From Brienomyrus brachyistius (Eukaryota > Chordata > Actinopteri > Osteoglossiformes > Mormyridae), in contig NC_064548.1 of the NCBI RefSeq assembly GCF_023856365.1, positions 16,788,461 through 16,852,460 on the forward strand: 64,000 nucleotides of DNA, given 5' to 3'. The stretch's first letter is position 1. Each line of letters opens with the position of its first letter. The notes under the pieces were generated by a model. That model saw only the letters and a program-made list of their open reading frames with translations, had not been told where the DNA came from and did no database searches. The position numbers and the translations under genes are program-made. This document shows, in pieces, positions 1-12,130 of the stretch.

Positions 1-469
1 GTGGATGGAGTTTTAGAACCCAGATAACCTTGTGGCACCTAAAAAATGGCATGTCTTAAAACCAAGACACTTAGGCCTTCACAATCCATTTAATTAAAAC
101 AATTCCATAAATTACAGCCGGCGCTATCAGGGAAACAGAAAAAGCAGAAGGTAAATTACGGTCCCAGACTGAAAAACATTTATAGGGGACATGGAAGAGC
201 GTGCTTTCATTTCAGATATAAAGCACCGCGCTTGCTGAATCAACATCAGTTTGGAGTGAAGGTAGGGCTGATTGAAGTAAAATAAAAAGAGGAAAGATAA
301 GATCGAGTGAAGGTCACATTTATGTAACCAAATCAATTAAATACTTTTCACTTGAAGTTTGTTTTCCTTTTGGTTTTTTTTTTTATATATCTATTATGGA
401 TATTTCATGAACAGACAGCAGCCATGGTCAATGAGCAAGCGATGTTTCTGTATCGTATGCTTCATATCA
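1..469. other. Unique non-coding stretch, nothing recognised
   Basis: No repeat, RNA gene or credible exon is visible. Short open frames occur on both strands but carry no family signature. A T-rich tract lies near 374-390. This looks like ordinary intergenic or intronic DNA. Confidence 0.5.
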
Positions 470-615
470 GGCCGCTGATGATATGGGGACAAACCCGTTT
501 AATCTTGCTGGTGACTCGCTCTACCCTGGGGCGAGTCAGGCGAACGCAATGGAGGCGGGAACTTCGGGGGATTTGAAATCCATCGCGTCTTTTCTCTCTA
601 ACCCCAATTGCTCAG
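470..615. other. CpG-enriched block, possible regulatory DNA or exon
   Basis: This stretch has clearly more CpG and GC than its flanks. A plus-strand frame stays open from just after a stop at 432 to about 675 (the ATG at 483 gives 64 codons), but I recognise no protein family in it. An AG precedes the block at 469-470, and a GT-containing donor-like sequence occurs near 637. It could be a small exon or a CpG-rich regulatory element; neither is established. Confidence 0.25.
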
Positions 616-743
616 AGGGGGTTCATGGGTTCATGGGTACAGTAGCAAGTGGTTTTCTGAAGACTAACCTTATCTAGTAAGCTAATCGTGTATTAGGAGA
701 CCCTGACAGTTGGGAACTTGAATGAGAGGGTGGCTCGGACGTG

Positions 744-745
<2 letters not shown>

Positions 746-779
<34 letters not shown>
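746..779. repeat. (GT)n dinucleotide microsatellite
   Basis: An uninterrupted GT run of about 17 copies is directly visible. It is preceded by GTGCATGT and followed by GCCCACAATG. Such runs are common and length-variable in fish genomes. Confidence 0.97.
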
Positions 780-780
<1 letters not shown>

Positions 781-884
781 CCACAATGTCTGTGCTTAAG
801 GCCGGACAGCCAGCATGTCAGCATTGTGTGCCTATTGATGGGCCCTTCCTGAGATCTCATCTTATTAGTCTCCTAACCCTGCAG

Positions 885-1235
885 GTAACGGGCCTGTGGT
901 CGCAGTGACTGACGCCTCCTTCAATCACGACGGCAGTATTTGCATTCCAAATGACCGCGGCGCAGTGCCGGGGCGGGAGGCTGTCAGACATACCGGTGAG
1001 TTATCTGAGCAGCCGTGCCGTGACTACAAGACGCCAAGCGGGCCCATAAACCTTCGCCGGGGCCCCTGTCAAAAAGTGCCGATTTTAATGCTCTCGGTGA
1101 CACAGGCTACCTTATTGCGGCACTTAACCAAATTGACTTTGTGTCGTTTAAATCATATTTCCTGCACGGAGGAGGTGGAGGAGGGAAATCTCAAAGACTG
1201 AAGGGTCACAAAAGTTAGCTGGCGCCGCTATCGGA
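885..1235. promoter_or_regulatory. CpG-rich candidate regulatory element
   Basis: The block is GC-rich and holds many CpGs (for example GACCGCGGCGCAG at about 952-964). It includes an ATTTGCAT octamer-like site at about 938-945 and TGTCAA near 1067-1072. The open frame at 896-1201 has no recognisable domain. A good splice-donor-like GTGAGT occurs near 996, so a small exon cannot be excluded. The composition is typical of conserved CpG-rich elements near developmental genes, but that is inference only. Confidence 0.3.
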
Positions 1236-1657
1236 CCTGCCGGTCTTGAAACAGGGCAAACTGACCTCTGTCCTAAGTGTGCAACTGCAGTCCGTTAAGC
1301 TGGCTCCCCTTTACTGCCCTTAATTTCCTTTAAAATGAGGACGTTGTGTAGTAGGCTCAGTTAAATGCACTGTGGGCTGGCTGCTAGGACAGCAAGACAT
1401 CAGGAGTAGGGGAGGGAATGGGCGGGGCCGAGGAGCCTCCCTTTGCCTTCTGATTGGAGAAAAAACTCAGGTGGGGCATCATGAAGCATAAGCATTCCCA
1501 CTCATGCGCACACTTTCAAACTGCCGAGAAAAAAAAAAAAAATGTGCCACTGTACTTTTTATCCACCATAGCACAAAAAAAGACTTCTTATGTTAACCCA
1601 AATATAGGCATGCAGAATGCTGCATGTTATTGTAGCACAACTATTTAAATAATTATA
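1236..1657. other. Unique stretch with one GC box
   Basis: No gene or repeat is seen. A canonical Sp1-type GC box, GGGCGGGGC, lies at 1420-1428. A poly-A tract lies near 1529-1541. The sequence turns AT-rich toward the MITE at 1658. Confidence 0.45.
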
Positions 1658-2085
1658 CAGTCCCCTCCAAACATTTTGGAATAGTGAGTGCCAATTCCTT
1701 TTTGAGATAAGAGATCAGTAATTCAGCTTTTATTTTCAGGTATTTACATCTAGATATGCTAAACAACTTAGAAGATACCATCATAATAATGTAATGTAAT
1801 GGAACGCCAGTGTTTTCCGTGCAACTGGACACACCTGTGCAACAAAAAATACCTGTCAGTCACATGTCCCAATAATTTTGCTTGTCTACAAATTTGGCGT
1901 TCCATTACAAACGATGGTATCTTCTAAGTTGTTTAACATATCTAGATGTAAATACCTGAAGGTAAAAGCTGAATTTCTGATCTCTTGTCTCATGTTCATC
2001 TTTTGATGTCAAACCCAAATGCTTTCGGCGTACAGCAAAAGTAAAGGAACTGGCCACACTGTTTAAATATTTTTGGAGGGAACTG
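1658..2085. mobile_element. Tc1/mariner-type palindromic MITE
   Basis: The element begins CAGTCCCCTCCAAA and ends TTTGGAGGGAACTG, imperfect terminal inverted repeats, and both ends are flanked by TA (1656-1657 and 2086-2087). The inside is a long imperfect palindrome: roughly 1690-1813 pairs with roughly 1892-1991, including the arms GGTATTTACATCTAGATATG and CATATCTAGATGTAAATACC. There is no transposase frame, so it is a non-autonomous element. The superfamily follows from the TA duplication and the TIR start; the exact family was not searched. Confidence 0.85.
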
Positions 2086-2087
2086 TA

Positions 2088-3344
2088 CGTGCACAGTTTT
2101 AGACTTTCAGACTAAGTTTTTATATAACCTAAAACATGCAGGCCCAAACATATATACCCCTATCATTCTATCCATACATGCTTACACGTTTAAACCACTT
2201 TGTGTGACGATTATTTTTCTTCGCTGCATATAAAATATCGCACAATGAGAAATAACTTGTTCCCTATATTTATATTATTACTCATCCCTATGTATGGGTA
2301 GTTTTTTCTTTTGTATATCCATAGTTACAGGAATTAGTGCTGCTATATTATCATTATGAGAGCGGGTGTGTGTTCTGTTATTTTTATGCATATGCTATTA
2401 ACATCACAACAATCAGTCATTGCTTTGCAGCCATCATTTGGACACCAAACAAAATCCACAAAAGTAAACAAATGATTTTTATTCTTCCACAGATGATAGG
2501 GGGGGTTCCTTGCTGCTGAATGTGGCATAGGGTTGCCTAGCAACATCAGCTGCTGTTTTTAGCTGTCAGAGAGACATAAAGTTATTCGCTGCTGTTTTCA
2601 CTTCACAATGATGGCTGAAGGCAGCTGCATCCATGGATTAAAACATCTATACATTTTATTTCTTAATACCTCCAGAGTGAAATGTCATGGAACTAAAATA
2701 TTCCCTCTTAGTAGTAAAATTCCGGTGTAAGTAAAGATGACTGTTTCATCATGGCCTGTTACCTCCCGGGGAGACACCATGAGTTCACTATGTACTTGCA
2801 CCAGATAATTCATCATTGGTCCAATTCACTAATGGGTTCTTGTTTCACTAATAGAGAACAAAAAAAATGAAGCCAGAAGTGCAAATGATATCTCATTAGA
2901 GGTCTTGGCTCCAGCACACAGAAGACCAGTATTACTGGCCCTAACCAAAGTATGTCACCATCTAACTATTTGAAGAAGCGCTCCAAATCAACATTTTTTA
3001 AATACCTAATTCTAAAACCTAGCATCTAGAACATTATATCAGCCGCGCTAACTAACTAGTCGAGCATTTGTCAAATAGTACAGGCAAGCACACAAAAAAT
3101 ATCGAAAAAAAATCCTAATTTTCATTCATTATGCCATTTTCCTAAAACCTCCGCTATGTGTGTACGGAAGTGCAACCATATATTATGATAGCATAAGTGG
3201 AGAAATCTTAAAGGAAATGTAAGTACACTCAGAAAGCCGACACAAAACACCAAGCATCAAACATTTAGTTAGTTAAGGGTTTATCTGTCTCAGTATCTGC
3301 ACACATTTCCAAAGAGCATGTGAATATGTGGAAAAATCTGTCGC
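2088..3344. other. AT-rich unique stretch, nothing recognised
   Basis: No coding signal or repeat family is recognised. The stretch is AT-rich with small poly-A and poly-T tracts. Overlapping short frames on both strands near 2340-2540 look like chance. Confidence 0.5.
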
Positions 3345-3600
3345 GAAACCATGGCCTCGCAGCCGCAGGGGTATGTAGCCTCGCCCGACGAAACTTATCG
3401 GGTGGCGGCTAATCGCGCGCCGGATAGCGGAAACCGTAATGCTCCGGCTCACGAGGAATTACCAGGGATTTCCAGCAAAGCCGCTGGCGACAGTTTCCCC
3501 GTCTCCTTATTAGTTGCAATATGCAAAACCGCTCACGCTAAATGAAGCAGCCGCTTCCATTTTCGCCGCTTCCTGGACAGCGAAGCCATGTTTGAGCCCG
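3345..3600. promoter_or_regulatory. CpG-dense block, candidate regulatory DNA
   Basis: About 25 CpG dinucleotides fall within roughly 250 bp, against very few on either side. The block includes TCGCGCGCCGG near 3413 and an ATGCAAA octamer-like motif near 3522. A 64-codon frame starting at the ATG at 3351 spans most of it, but the translation is low-complexity and unfamiliar. It could be a small CpG island (promoter or alternative first exon) or a CpG-rich enhancer. Confidence 0.35.
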
Positions 3601-6600
3601 GGATCTGAGTATCTAACTGGGATTAAGGACAGATTGTTCCATTCAACCCACAGTCATCAAAATCTCGGCTGCGCTCGTTAGCGTGCATTTACTGTCATTA
3701 CATGGCAGCCGGAAGACTATAAAACTGGATATTTCAAAAATAAAACGTTCCGCTCACCGCATGGAATTAATTTCTGCTTTTGGGTACTGCTAAATAAGCC
3801 ATTTATATGTAAATGAATGAGGCAAAAAAGCATAATCTGCCATTCAGGCCAATGGATGGGTGAATATTGACTGAGGTACTTCATATAGGATGCTATTACA
3901 CTTCTGCTTTATTTTTTTGTTTGGATATTTACAGAAGAGAAGTTACTTATCGCACTGCGCCAGGACTTAAGTGGGCAAACAGTTTGAGATGTTGGTTCTT
4001 TTGCTGTTACGTGAACAATTTCAGGAAACATCAGATGCCTGATGTGCAATCACAGCACCAAAAAGAGGCTATTTGGAGGCTGCAATCTTAACAGGCACAT
4101 TACGGCGTATATCTGCTTTGTTTATTTTGTCTGCTTGGGGCACAATGTGCTGTCGTGGCTGTCAATTGCATCATGTTGTTGGGTTTATATGTTGGGCAAG
4201 ACCGAATGTGGCAGGACAAATCCAGAGCATGCAGCAATATCCTTGGTACGGACAGCAAGATTTTCCAGAAAGGGAGTGTGAATAGATAAATAACTAAATA
4301 ACGCAGACGGGTATTCTGAAATTTGGAGCAGCAATTAAAATCCTCTCCTGACGTTGGCTCTCTTCCAGCAGGTTTGTGTGTGTTACGTAACCGTCATTCG
4401 TGGATGTGTGACTTGCAGCACAGATAAAAGGATTTTCTGTACGTCTCCATCTCTCATTACACTCTCTGTGCAGGAGAAAAAAAAACAATGCTCCATATTC
4501 TCAATTAATCCGCATGTTTACAACTCATTACCAACGTAAACCACTAAATGGCTATTCGGGATCATTGGCGTGTGCTTGTTTTGGGTTTCAGAGAAGGCTA
4601 GAACAAAAGCCGCCAGACACACAACCTCCCAAATCCTGCCTGGGGATTGGCAGAGCTCCTCCATCTCTGGCTTATGAGGCTACTCTGTTACTAGCAACAG
4701 AATGGAGGCAGCAGAAGACTCTAAGCTATGGTTGCTGCCCATAATCCCACAGAGCTGCTGTTTGAGCTGGCCAGGCCAGCGGCCCAGGCCCTGCCAACCG
4801 TCTTGCAGATACCGGTCGCAAACTGCCTGGGTAATGGTCACGAGTTTCCACCAACCTCTGACCTTTCTCCTGAGGCTTAGCACTATGTGTGAGGGCGGCA
4901 GGATTTGTCATGCTGCAGGAGTACCAGCTGTCAAAATATTAGCACAGAGTCGCTACCACTCTGACACACCTACGGGGTCAGAAATCAGCTCGCTAACATG
5001 CATGCCCTCCAAATCATGCTCACTGGAATTCTCCCAAGACCCAAACGAATAATCCCCTGTTCCCTTAGAGGAGAATGGCACAGCCAGCTTCTAGTGATTA
5101 ACCCGCAACGGAAGGGCAGATAAAACACAACAAAACGGCAGAGAAGCCGAAGAACTGCTGAGATTTAAAAGCAACTTACTAACTGCCCAGTTCAGCACAT
5201 TTCCAAACACCCGATGCTACCAGGCCTTGATTATTGCATTAAAATTATTATAAGGAACAAACACTGATCTTTGTGAAAACTGAGCAATATAACAAAATTT
5301 CTGGCTGTTTTACAGTAAATACAAGCAAAAGTTCTTCGTTTTTGCTGCTTTCCCCATTGAAGCCCACCTCTTTCTACTTTTCGTTCACAGGGACAAGACC
5401 AACTTCTTGCGTTTCTGAATCCCAGTTCCAAGTAACAAAACAGAAACTTCTGAGTGACGGTGTCTGCGGACCAAAGGAACCCCACAGGTCCTGCAGAGGC
5501 ATACACGGGGAGAGAGAGTAAGTGTTTTGTGCCCCAAATGCATCCGTGGAAGGAGAAAGGCAGATGAGGGATGAGCAGAGCATTAAAGTGCAGCATGTGC
5601 TAAGTTTCCAGGAAATCACATTAGCGTTTATCATAATAAAATGCTCACCCAAGTGGCCTATGTGCGTAAAGAAAGTACAGAAATGCTAAGGAGAAAAGCC
5701 CTTACAGAGCCCACTAGGGAAGGCAAATAATAACTGGGAAGTTTATCACCTCAACAGGAATGGAGGCAGAACCTAAATAGCTGATAGCTTTGGTTTGAGC
5801 AGAGTCTTTCAAGCCCAGAGGTTGGTAAGCAACATTTGCTCTGCAATGCCCTGTGTCTGGGCGGTAACGCCAGGTGGGAAATGATGGGACTCCCTTCAAT
5901 GTCTTCGGCGAGTGGAGAACTTGGACAGCAGTGCTGTGTTCTGTACCCTCCAAGTTGGGGCCCCGTGTGAGTACGCTGGCCGCTCTCACTCCTGCTGGCT
6001 GACGGGCTGATGGAGCAGCCAGACACTGTTACACAGACGGCGCGGAGCAAAATGGGCCATACACAGATCTATTATACCCAAAGGCCACTTACTTAAGCCA
6101 CAAATCACCTCATAATTAGAACCCTGAGAGGTGATTTTGGCAAGCGTCAGACGGACGCTTGGACCCTTCCACCTGCTTGGGGAGCTACCAGCGTACAGGG
6201 GCCGTTTTAAAAACATTGTTTCACCATGCTGACAAACCCTGAGTGTACTACAGTGCTTACGGGTGCGAATTCCACAGTCTGTGACCTCCTTCATTATCTC
6301 CGTTGATGTCATTTTAATGAAGAAGGACAATGACATCAGAGTTTCAATGCCAGAACGCTAACAGTGTCCCGTGATGCTCTCCGTTGTGCTTCTAAGTCTA
6401 CCGCCCTCACACAGCGCTGGCTCCGGTGTGTGTTTTCCGCCAAAGCAAGAGAAAAGCTGCCAAATGAGCCAGGAGAGTAGTTTGTCTAAGGGCCAATGAC
6501 TCCACTAAGGGTCAACTCATGCTGGCACGCTCAGCAGCCAGGCTCCAGACTCCGTGACTGGACCATGGAAGTAACACATCACTGACAACACCACAGTCAA

Positions 6601-6690
6601 ACGGTAAAACGATACATTTACAAAGGTAGGCCATACCTATCCCCAAAACAACTGTGCGCTGCAAAAAAAGTTTCCTGGGACTGCAGGTAG
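3601..6690. other. Unique stretch, no gene recognised
   Basis: Several open frames of 60-121 codons appear on both strands, often antisense to one another (for example around 4680-5050 and 5230-5650), with no domain signatures. No repeats or RNA genes are recognised. The base composition is moderate. Confidence 0.45.
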
Positions 6691-6691
6691 T

Positions 6692-6950
6692 TCAGATGAA
6701 GAAAATGAAATGACATAATGATATTATTTGCCATCTGTGGGAGTACAGGTACATTTGAATTCTTTTGCTTTTCTCATATCTCCTCTTGCTCTCCTGTGAG
6801 ACACATGTACAGGTGAGAGCGACGCTGGGGGTCAGAGAGCAGAACCAGCCATTTATCTGGAGTCTGTGGAGCATTTTTCGAGGTTAAGGGCCTTGCTCAA
6901 GAGACAAATCTACTGACCATGTGAAAGAGTGGGTTTGGTTTCTACATGAA
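6692..6950 (-). mobile_element. tRNA-derived SINE remnant, minus strand
   Basis: Read on the minus strand, the segment contains TTGAGCAAGGCCCTTAACC, then a region ending in GCTCTGACCCCCAGCGTCGC, then CTCACCTGTACATGTGTCTC. This order is typical of the bodies of tRNA-derived fish SINEs. The tRNA-like head near 6930-6950 is decayed. The short frame over 6692-6874 is internal to the element and is not a gene. Confidence 0.7.
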
Positions 6951-7415
6951 AACAAACACATCCTTCGCTTTCAACGACAAACCAAGACTATGGTGTTGGT
7001 GTGTCCGGTTGTGTGCACATATTCCTGAGAATGAGGTTAGAGACACTCGATTGCACTGTCCTTGTGGCCGCGTGTGCAGTACATGCGTGTGTCTGAGTGT
7101 GTGCGTGGAGTGTGATAAGTGAGACCCCCGCAGGCGATGGCTTCTCTGTCACAAAGAGGGGATGCGAGCAGGTGCAGACGCTGGCACGTCAATATAAGCC
7201 TTTGCTTTCCTGCAGTGGGAGCCAGAGAAAAACCTCGCGCTGCTTTTAAACTTCCATATCGCAATCACCTCCTGTGCGGCTTTCCGAGTTAAACTGCAGT
7301 TGTTCTCATGATAAGGAAGCTATTTATAAACCTAAGTACATTGGGGTAAAAGAAAAATAATAATTAAAAAATGATTACATACAGATCGGCATGTTCCAAA
7401 ACCAAACAATTAAAA
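6951..7415. other. Unique stretch, nothing recognised
   Basis: The stretch holds a short GT-rich patch (about 7060-7110) and no recognisable gene or repeat family. Confidence 0.45.
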
Positions 7416-7610
7416 CTGGTCTGTGGCTCAGCCAGTTAGGATGCTGGGTTTGTAATCCAAAGGTTGGTGGTTTAAGCCCCTTTGCCAGTAGAATGATGTC
7501 ACTGTTAGGCCCTTAACTTGAAGTGCTCCAGAGACTAGCTGACCCTGTTTTCCCAAATTTCCCTCTCGGGATTAATCTGGGATCTATCTAACAATAATGT
7601 CGTTGGCTCA
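7416..7610 (+). mobile_element. tRNA-derived SINE remnant
   Basis: The head CTGTGGCTCAGCCAGTTAGG resembles a tRNA A box, and GGTGGTTTAAGCCCC resembles a decayed B box. The body TGTTAGGCCCTTAACTTGAA and GCTGACCCTGTTTTCCC matches the usual fish SINE layout. Box spacing fits a tRNA, but the B box is mutated and no acceptor stem can be formed, so this is a SINE and not a tRNA gene. Confidence 0.75.
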
Positions 7611-7639
7611 GTCATGCCCCAAAGTGAAAGTAAAAGATA

Positions 7640-8265
7640 AAACAGCTTGAAAAACAGTAAAGTACAAAGCTGGAAATAGCCTATTTAAGTATAGTAATGA
7701 AGTATTTGTACTTCATTTTTTTGATACCTCTGATTGTCTCTTTTATGTCGCCTTTGCTCAGGTTTGGCTGAAGTACCATCTGTCCTAGCTTTCCCTTCAT
7801 CTTAGCTTCAGTCGCTCCATATAAGCCGAGTAGCCTTACACTGCACTCTTAAAACCGAGTCCTATTTACGAGCATCTGCTGCCTTCTGACTACCACAAAG
7901 CAGAGTCCTGCTTCCGTTTAGGTGACCTCAGCGGTGTGTGTGATTCAGCGTCTCCCTGCAGCTGTGAGGCCTGTGGCTGCACGCAGTAGATGCAGCGTCA
8001 TACCCCGCAGATTTCGTTACGAGGTTGTTTGATCTTCCATTTCGGCAGTTAATGAAAATCAGAGCCTCGGGCCTCACCATGGCGGGCAGCAGTGGCAGCT
8101 GGTGAGAGCGTGTTTGGATGACACAATGCACTAGAGGGCCGAGGGGTTCAGAGCTTGATCACACTAGGGACGTGGCAAATCAGCTGGCCCGGCGAAGTGG
8201 AGTGTGCATTAGTCGGGTCATGAGTACAATGCGTCGCAAATGACCTAGCTACAATGCTGATCAGT
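7640..8265. other. Unique stretch, nothing recognised
   Basis: No gene or repeat family is recognised. The GC content rises at about 7920-8200, but the frame there (minus strand, 67 codons) has no signature. Confidence 0.45.
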
Positions 8266-8280
8266 CCCCCCCCCCCCCCC
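8266..8280. repeat. Poly-C tract (15 C)
   Basis: Fifteen consecutive C residues are directly visible. The true length is often uncertain in such tracts because of polymerase slippage. Confidence 0.95.
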
Positions 8281-8559
8281 ACTGCGTGGGAAGGCCCATC
8301 AAACCAGATCAGATTTATTTATATAATATTACCACTAAGACACCCTTTTTCAATATCTACTTATACACTTAAGGATACAATGCACCAGAGTCATTTTCAC
8401 TAAATGTAAGGAGCAGGTCAGGGAACACAGTGGATAGGATGGCTGTCCATCACATACAGTGTGGTCATAATCATAGTAATTCAAAATCATGCTCATTATT
8501 GACCTATGAATAATATATACTGAGGCATGAGTAATGAGTTCCAACATTGCGTGTGTTAA

Positions 8560-8757
8560 TATTGCTAAGATGTGTGTTAATGTTGTCATACCATTTTATT
8601 TTAGTTTTTGCGCTTGTCCTGTCTAGCTCTGCACTTTATGTATATATGTAGCACCACAATCCTGGGCAATGTTATTCCGTGCTACAGAATTCCGTGTTAC
8701 TGAATGCGGTTCGTGTGACAATAAAGTCTTACTTGACTTGACTTAACGGTGAGTACT
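8560..8757 (+). mobile_element. LINE 3'-UTR remnant (Rex/CR1-like)
   Basis: A 3'-UTR-like stretch with GCACTTTATGTATATATG leads to GTGACAATAAAGTCTTACTT and then a short tandem tail of ACTTG repeats. Short tandem tails after an AATAAA signal are typical of CR1/L2-clade LINEs in fish. No reverse transcriptase sequence remains here, so the copy is strongly 5'-truncated. The left boundary is approximate. Confidence 0.55.
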
Positions 8758-8774
8758 GATTTTGCCATATTCTT

Positions 8775-8885
8775 CCCATGGTGAAAGGATTTCCTCTGGG
8801 TCCTCTGACTCTCTCCCTTGGTCCAAAAACATATAGTTAGGCGAACTGGCTTCTCTAAATTGTCCATAGTGTGTGTTTGTGTGCA
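8775..8885 (+). mobile_element. SINE body fragment
   Basis: The run GGATTTCCTCTGGGTCCTCT, then TCCAAAAACATATAGTTAGG, then TCTCTAAATTGTCCATAGTG matches the widespread fish SINE body (consensus-like: TCCTCCCACAGTCCAAAAAC then CTAAATTGCCC). Head and tail are missing. It follows the LINE 3' end almost directly. Confidence 0.75.
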
Positions 8886-8889
8886 AAAA

Positions 8890-9945
8890 CCTCTGTTTCT
8901 CTTTGGGGAAAAATCTTTTCATTGTTATTTTGTGCCCAATTATAATGTGCAAGCGAAAAAACACTGCACATTTTTCTGGGTGTGTTTTTTCTCCATGTCA
9001 TACTGGGAAGCTATTTGCTTTAGCTCTGGTTCAAAAAATCAAATTGCCCTTTCTAGAAACAGGTCAGTTTTACTGGGGATGTACATCCTTATAGGAATAT
9101 GGGATATAACAACAAACTGTTTCCAGAAACACAGATTTTGACTTAGCATTCAGTGCGGTCCAAGTTCTGCTGCATGTCTGCATGGTAATGGAACAGCATC
9201 ACACCTAGGCTGTTCTCCTGCCTTGTAGGATACGATCCAGGTTTGCCTTGACTGGGTACTAGATTCTTGATTGGATGGACAGCATTAGTAATGAGATGTG
9301 AGACATAAGTAAAGAGAAACAAATATATTGCCTATCACAGGAAATCTAACGTTGTAAACAATGCTGTAAACAGTGAATTTTGCCAGGCTTTTAAAAGTCA
9401 CAGTTAAGAAATATTTATGACAAAAATTTCCACTGGTCTACTCAAAAGCATTCATCAAAATGTAATTGCGGATCATATGACAGGTATTAATTTACCAATT
9501 TGTACACCCATATTATACCGTACAGTGATGGAACACGATTCTCACAATTAATAGGAGGAAAGACCACATTGAGAAATGTGAATTTATGCCACATGAAGCA
9601 TACTTCTCTGTGAAGATGTGACAGGGCTCGGCAGAAAGCAGATCTCGGAGATAAGTGTGGCTTCTCCTACGGGAATGTGAAATTAAATGTGTCATTTTTC
9701 ACTTAAACATTGTGTTCCATCAGCAGGGAAAGGTGACAGGACCGGGCACAGAGAGGTGCTGTCTCATGGGATTTAAACAGCCAGGAAATCACTGAGCTCA
9801 GCACCTCGTCCTGACGGGCCCAGAGTAGCCCCCTTTAAATTAAGTGCAATGTTTTTCATAAACACCCCTGTCTAACATGCAAGGAGAGTCAGGGAAAACG
9901 AAACAACTAAATGGTTAGGACTCCATCTGCCTTTATCAGAAACAA
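8890..9945. other. Unique stretch, nothing recognised
   Basis: No gene, RNA or repeat family is recognised. Open frames are short and lack signatures. Confidence 0.45.
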
Positions 9946-9949
9946 AAAA

Positions 9950-10020
9950 TGGTGGAGGGTGGCCAGGTGGCAGGTGGGTTACTATTCAAGCCCCCCCTAG
10001 ATAAAGATGCCATGAACAAG
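9950..10020 (+). mobile_element. Degraded SINE head
   Basis: A GGTGG...GGTGGCAGGTGGG A-box-like start is followed by ACTATTCAAGCCCC, which resembles a B box (GGTTCAANCCC). The rest is too decayed to place. This could be chance similarity. Confidence 0.35.
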
Positions 10021-10024
10021 CAGT

Positions 10025-11930
10025 TTTATTGAAATTCAAATAGCTTTTCCAGAGGTGTGGATTATGTTACTGGGTATATTTTTCATTCAGTAAGTGTACG
10101 AGTAGTTTGCCTTGACAATTTTGCAGCAAGAGGTCATTTTTGCTGACAAATATCTGGTCTTCCAGCTGGGTGAACATTTCACTGAAGGAGTGCAGCACAT
10201 TGCTACCTGAAGGCCTTCCCTAAGACTTAGGCTGCTCTTTAGGGCATCGACGACTAATGCCATTTTGATGCAAGTTATATATTCTTCCACTCTCTTCTAG
10301 CATCTTTTAACTCGTTCAAACACGAGTTCAAAGCTGTTCCCAAAACCACCGTAGAAGAAACCCTTGCTTGCTATATTTTAGAACATATCAGAGGTTCTGG
10401 CAAACCTCTAAAATTAATTTGTCCCGCTAAAATTACAATGTTTCCATGTAAAAATATTCGTCGTACCATGCAACAGCTAACCACGAGTCGTCATGGCTGA
10501 AAACCCAATCGACCGCCTGTCAGAGCCTGACACTGCAAAAACCACATTAAAAGCATTGACATTAGTAACCATAAAATAATTCTGCTTAGTACTAACAGTG
10601 CAGAATGTGAACAGTAGAGTGGCCCTCAATCTTTTGGGGGTGTAAAGCGCAATCTAAAACTCCATTAGCCTGAGAGCTGGGTAAAAAAAACTAGGTACAC
10701 AGGAATGGCAATCTTTAAGAGCTTGCCAGGAAAATTTGTGTTTTATTGTACACTGCCCAGGAGGCTTTAGTTCCAAAATCCTTTACAATAAATTTTCCCC
10801 TTTGAAAAATATTCAAAATAAGTTTAACAAGCTCGCCAGCTTACTAGTGTGACGACACGTTATACACTGTGGCTTCTATATGGATATTACATTTCAAATG
10901 TACCATATTTGATGACAGACATCAAAGAGAGTCATTTCATTAATCCCTGTGTATAACTGAGTGTAGATTTCATTTATTGGTAGGTTCAGTAAGTTCACTT
11001 ACACTAGACCAGTATTTGATTAGCAATAAATATCTCAGATGACATGGTGTGAAAGTCAGTCAGGAATTTCATACCTGACGCATATTTAAAGATTTTTAAA
11101 TCAGCAGCACAACATGATAGTGCTCAGCACCGGTTTAAATCTGACAAACTGCTTGTGGACTCCTTTATACCAGTGCTGTCTCAGTCTTGACCTTCTGTGT
11201 TAGGTGTCGGGGATTTAAAATACTTACATGTAAATCATACTGTAAATGATTTGCAGTGAGTGACTTCTGTTTTTCTATCCAAGCAGCCATTTGAAGTTTC
11301 CGTTACTTGTTTTCAACGTTGCCAGTTAGTGATTAACTCTAATTCACACTTCATAATTGGTTTACAATTGTGTATTTTATCACAATTTCCGCCAATGGCC
11401 ACCAGATTCTCGAGAGCTGAAGTCCCACAGAGAAACATGCAAGATAATGCCTGAAATACAGGTTATATGTCCACATTCAGAGATACAAACCAGCCTCCAA
11501 ACTGCTGCCATATCCCACATACAGTACAACAGTTCCAAGCAATCCTTTATGAAAAGAATTTGTAATGGCGGATAGATTCTTGGGAAACAGAGAGGACTTA
11601 AATCTCTCTAGAATTAACAGACTGGAAGAACAGAACATCCATTTTGACTCTAACCAACTGACTGCAAGCGACTAAAATTATAGGCCTAAAATAATATCTT
11701 TCATGAGATTTTGCTTCTTTTCTTGTGAATCTCGCTGTTCCTTAAGACCAGAGAAATCCCTGATTCGTATCATTAATTATGAATGATTACTGGTCAGGCA
11801 TGTGCTCTAACTCGTCTCCTACCGCCTAAATCATCCACACTCTCCCTCCATCTCATTCCCTTATTTACATTAGAGGTATAAACAAGTTTAACAGCATTAA
11901 AAAACAAATAATGGTAAGACCTTGCTTAAA
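10025..11930. other. AT-rich unique stretch, nothing recognised
   Basis: No coding or repeat signal is strong enough to name. Composition is AT-rich throughout. Frames of 64-72 codons near 11260-11575 overlap in different frames and look random. Confidence 0.45.
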
Positions 11931-11949
11931 TCAGTCATCATAATGCACC

Positions 11950-12130
11950 ACAGATACATTCATAATGCATTATAATGCATTCATAAAGCATTATAAACAT
12001 GGCTGTAATATATAACGATATAGGGTTGTCCCTTACTAATTCAAGGCCACAGAAGAAGAACCCTGGTGTTGTAACCCTTAACAAGGTACTTAACCTGAGT
12101 TAGGCAATAAAATAATAAAATTTAAATGTA
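11950..12130. mobile_element. Fragments of fish interspersed repeats
   Basis: The first part (about 11958-12000) repeats ATAATGCATT-type words three times in partly palindromic arrangement, as in the ends of some fish DNA transposons. The second part (about 12040-12125) has TAACCCTTAACAAGGTACTT and an AT-rich tail, like the body and tail of a tRNA-SINE. Both are short and diverged. Confidence 0.4.
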
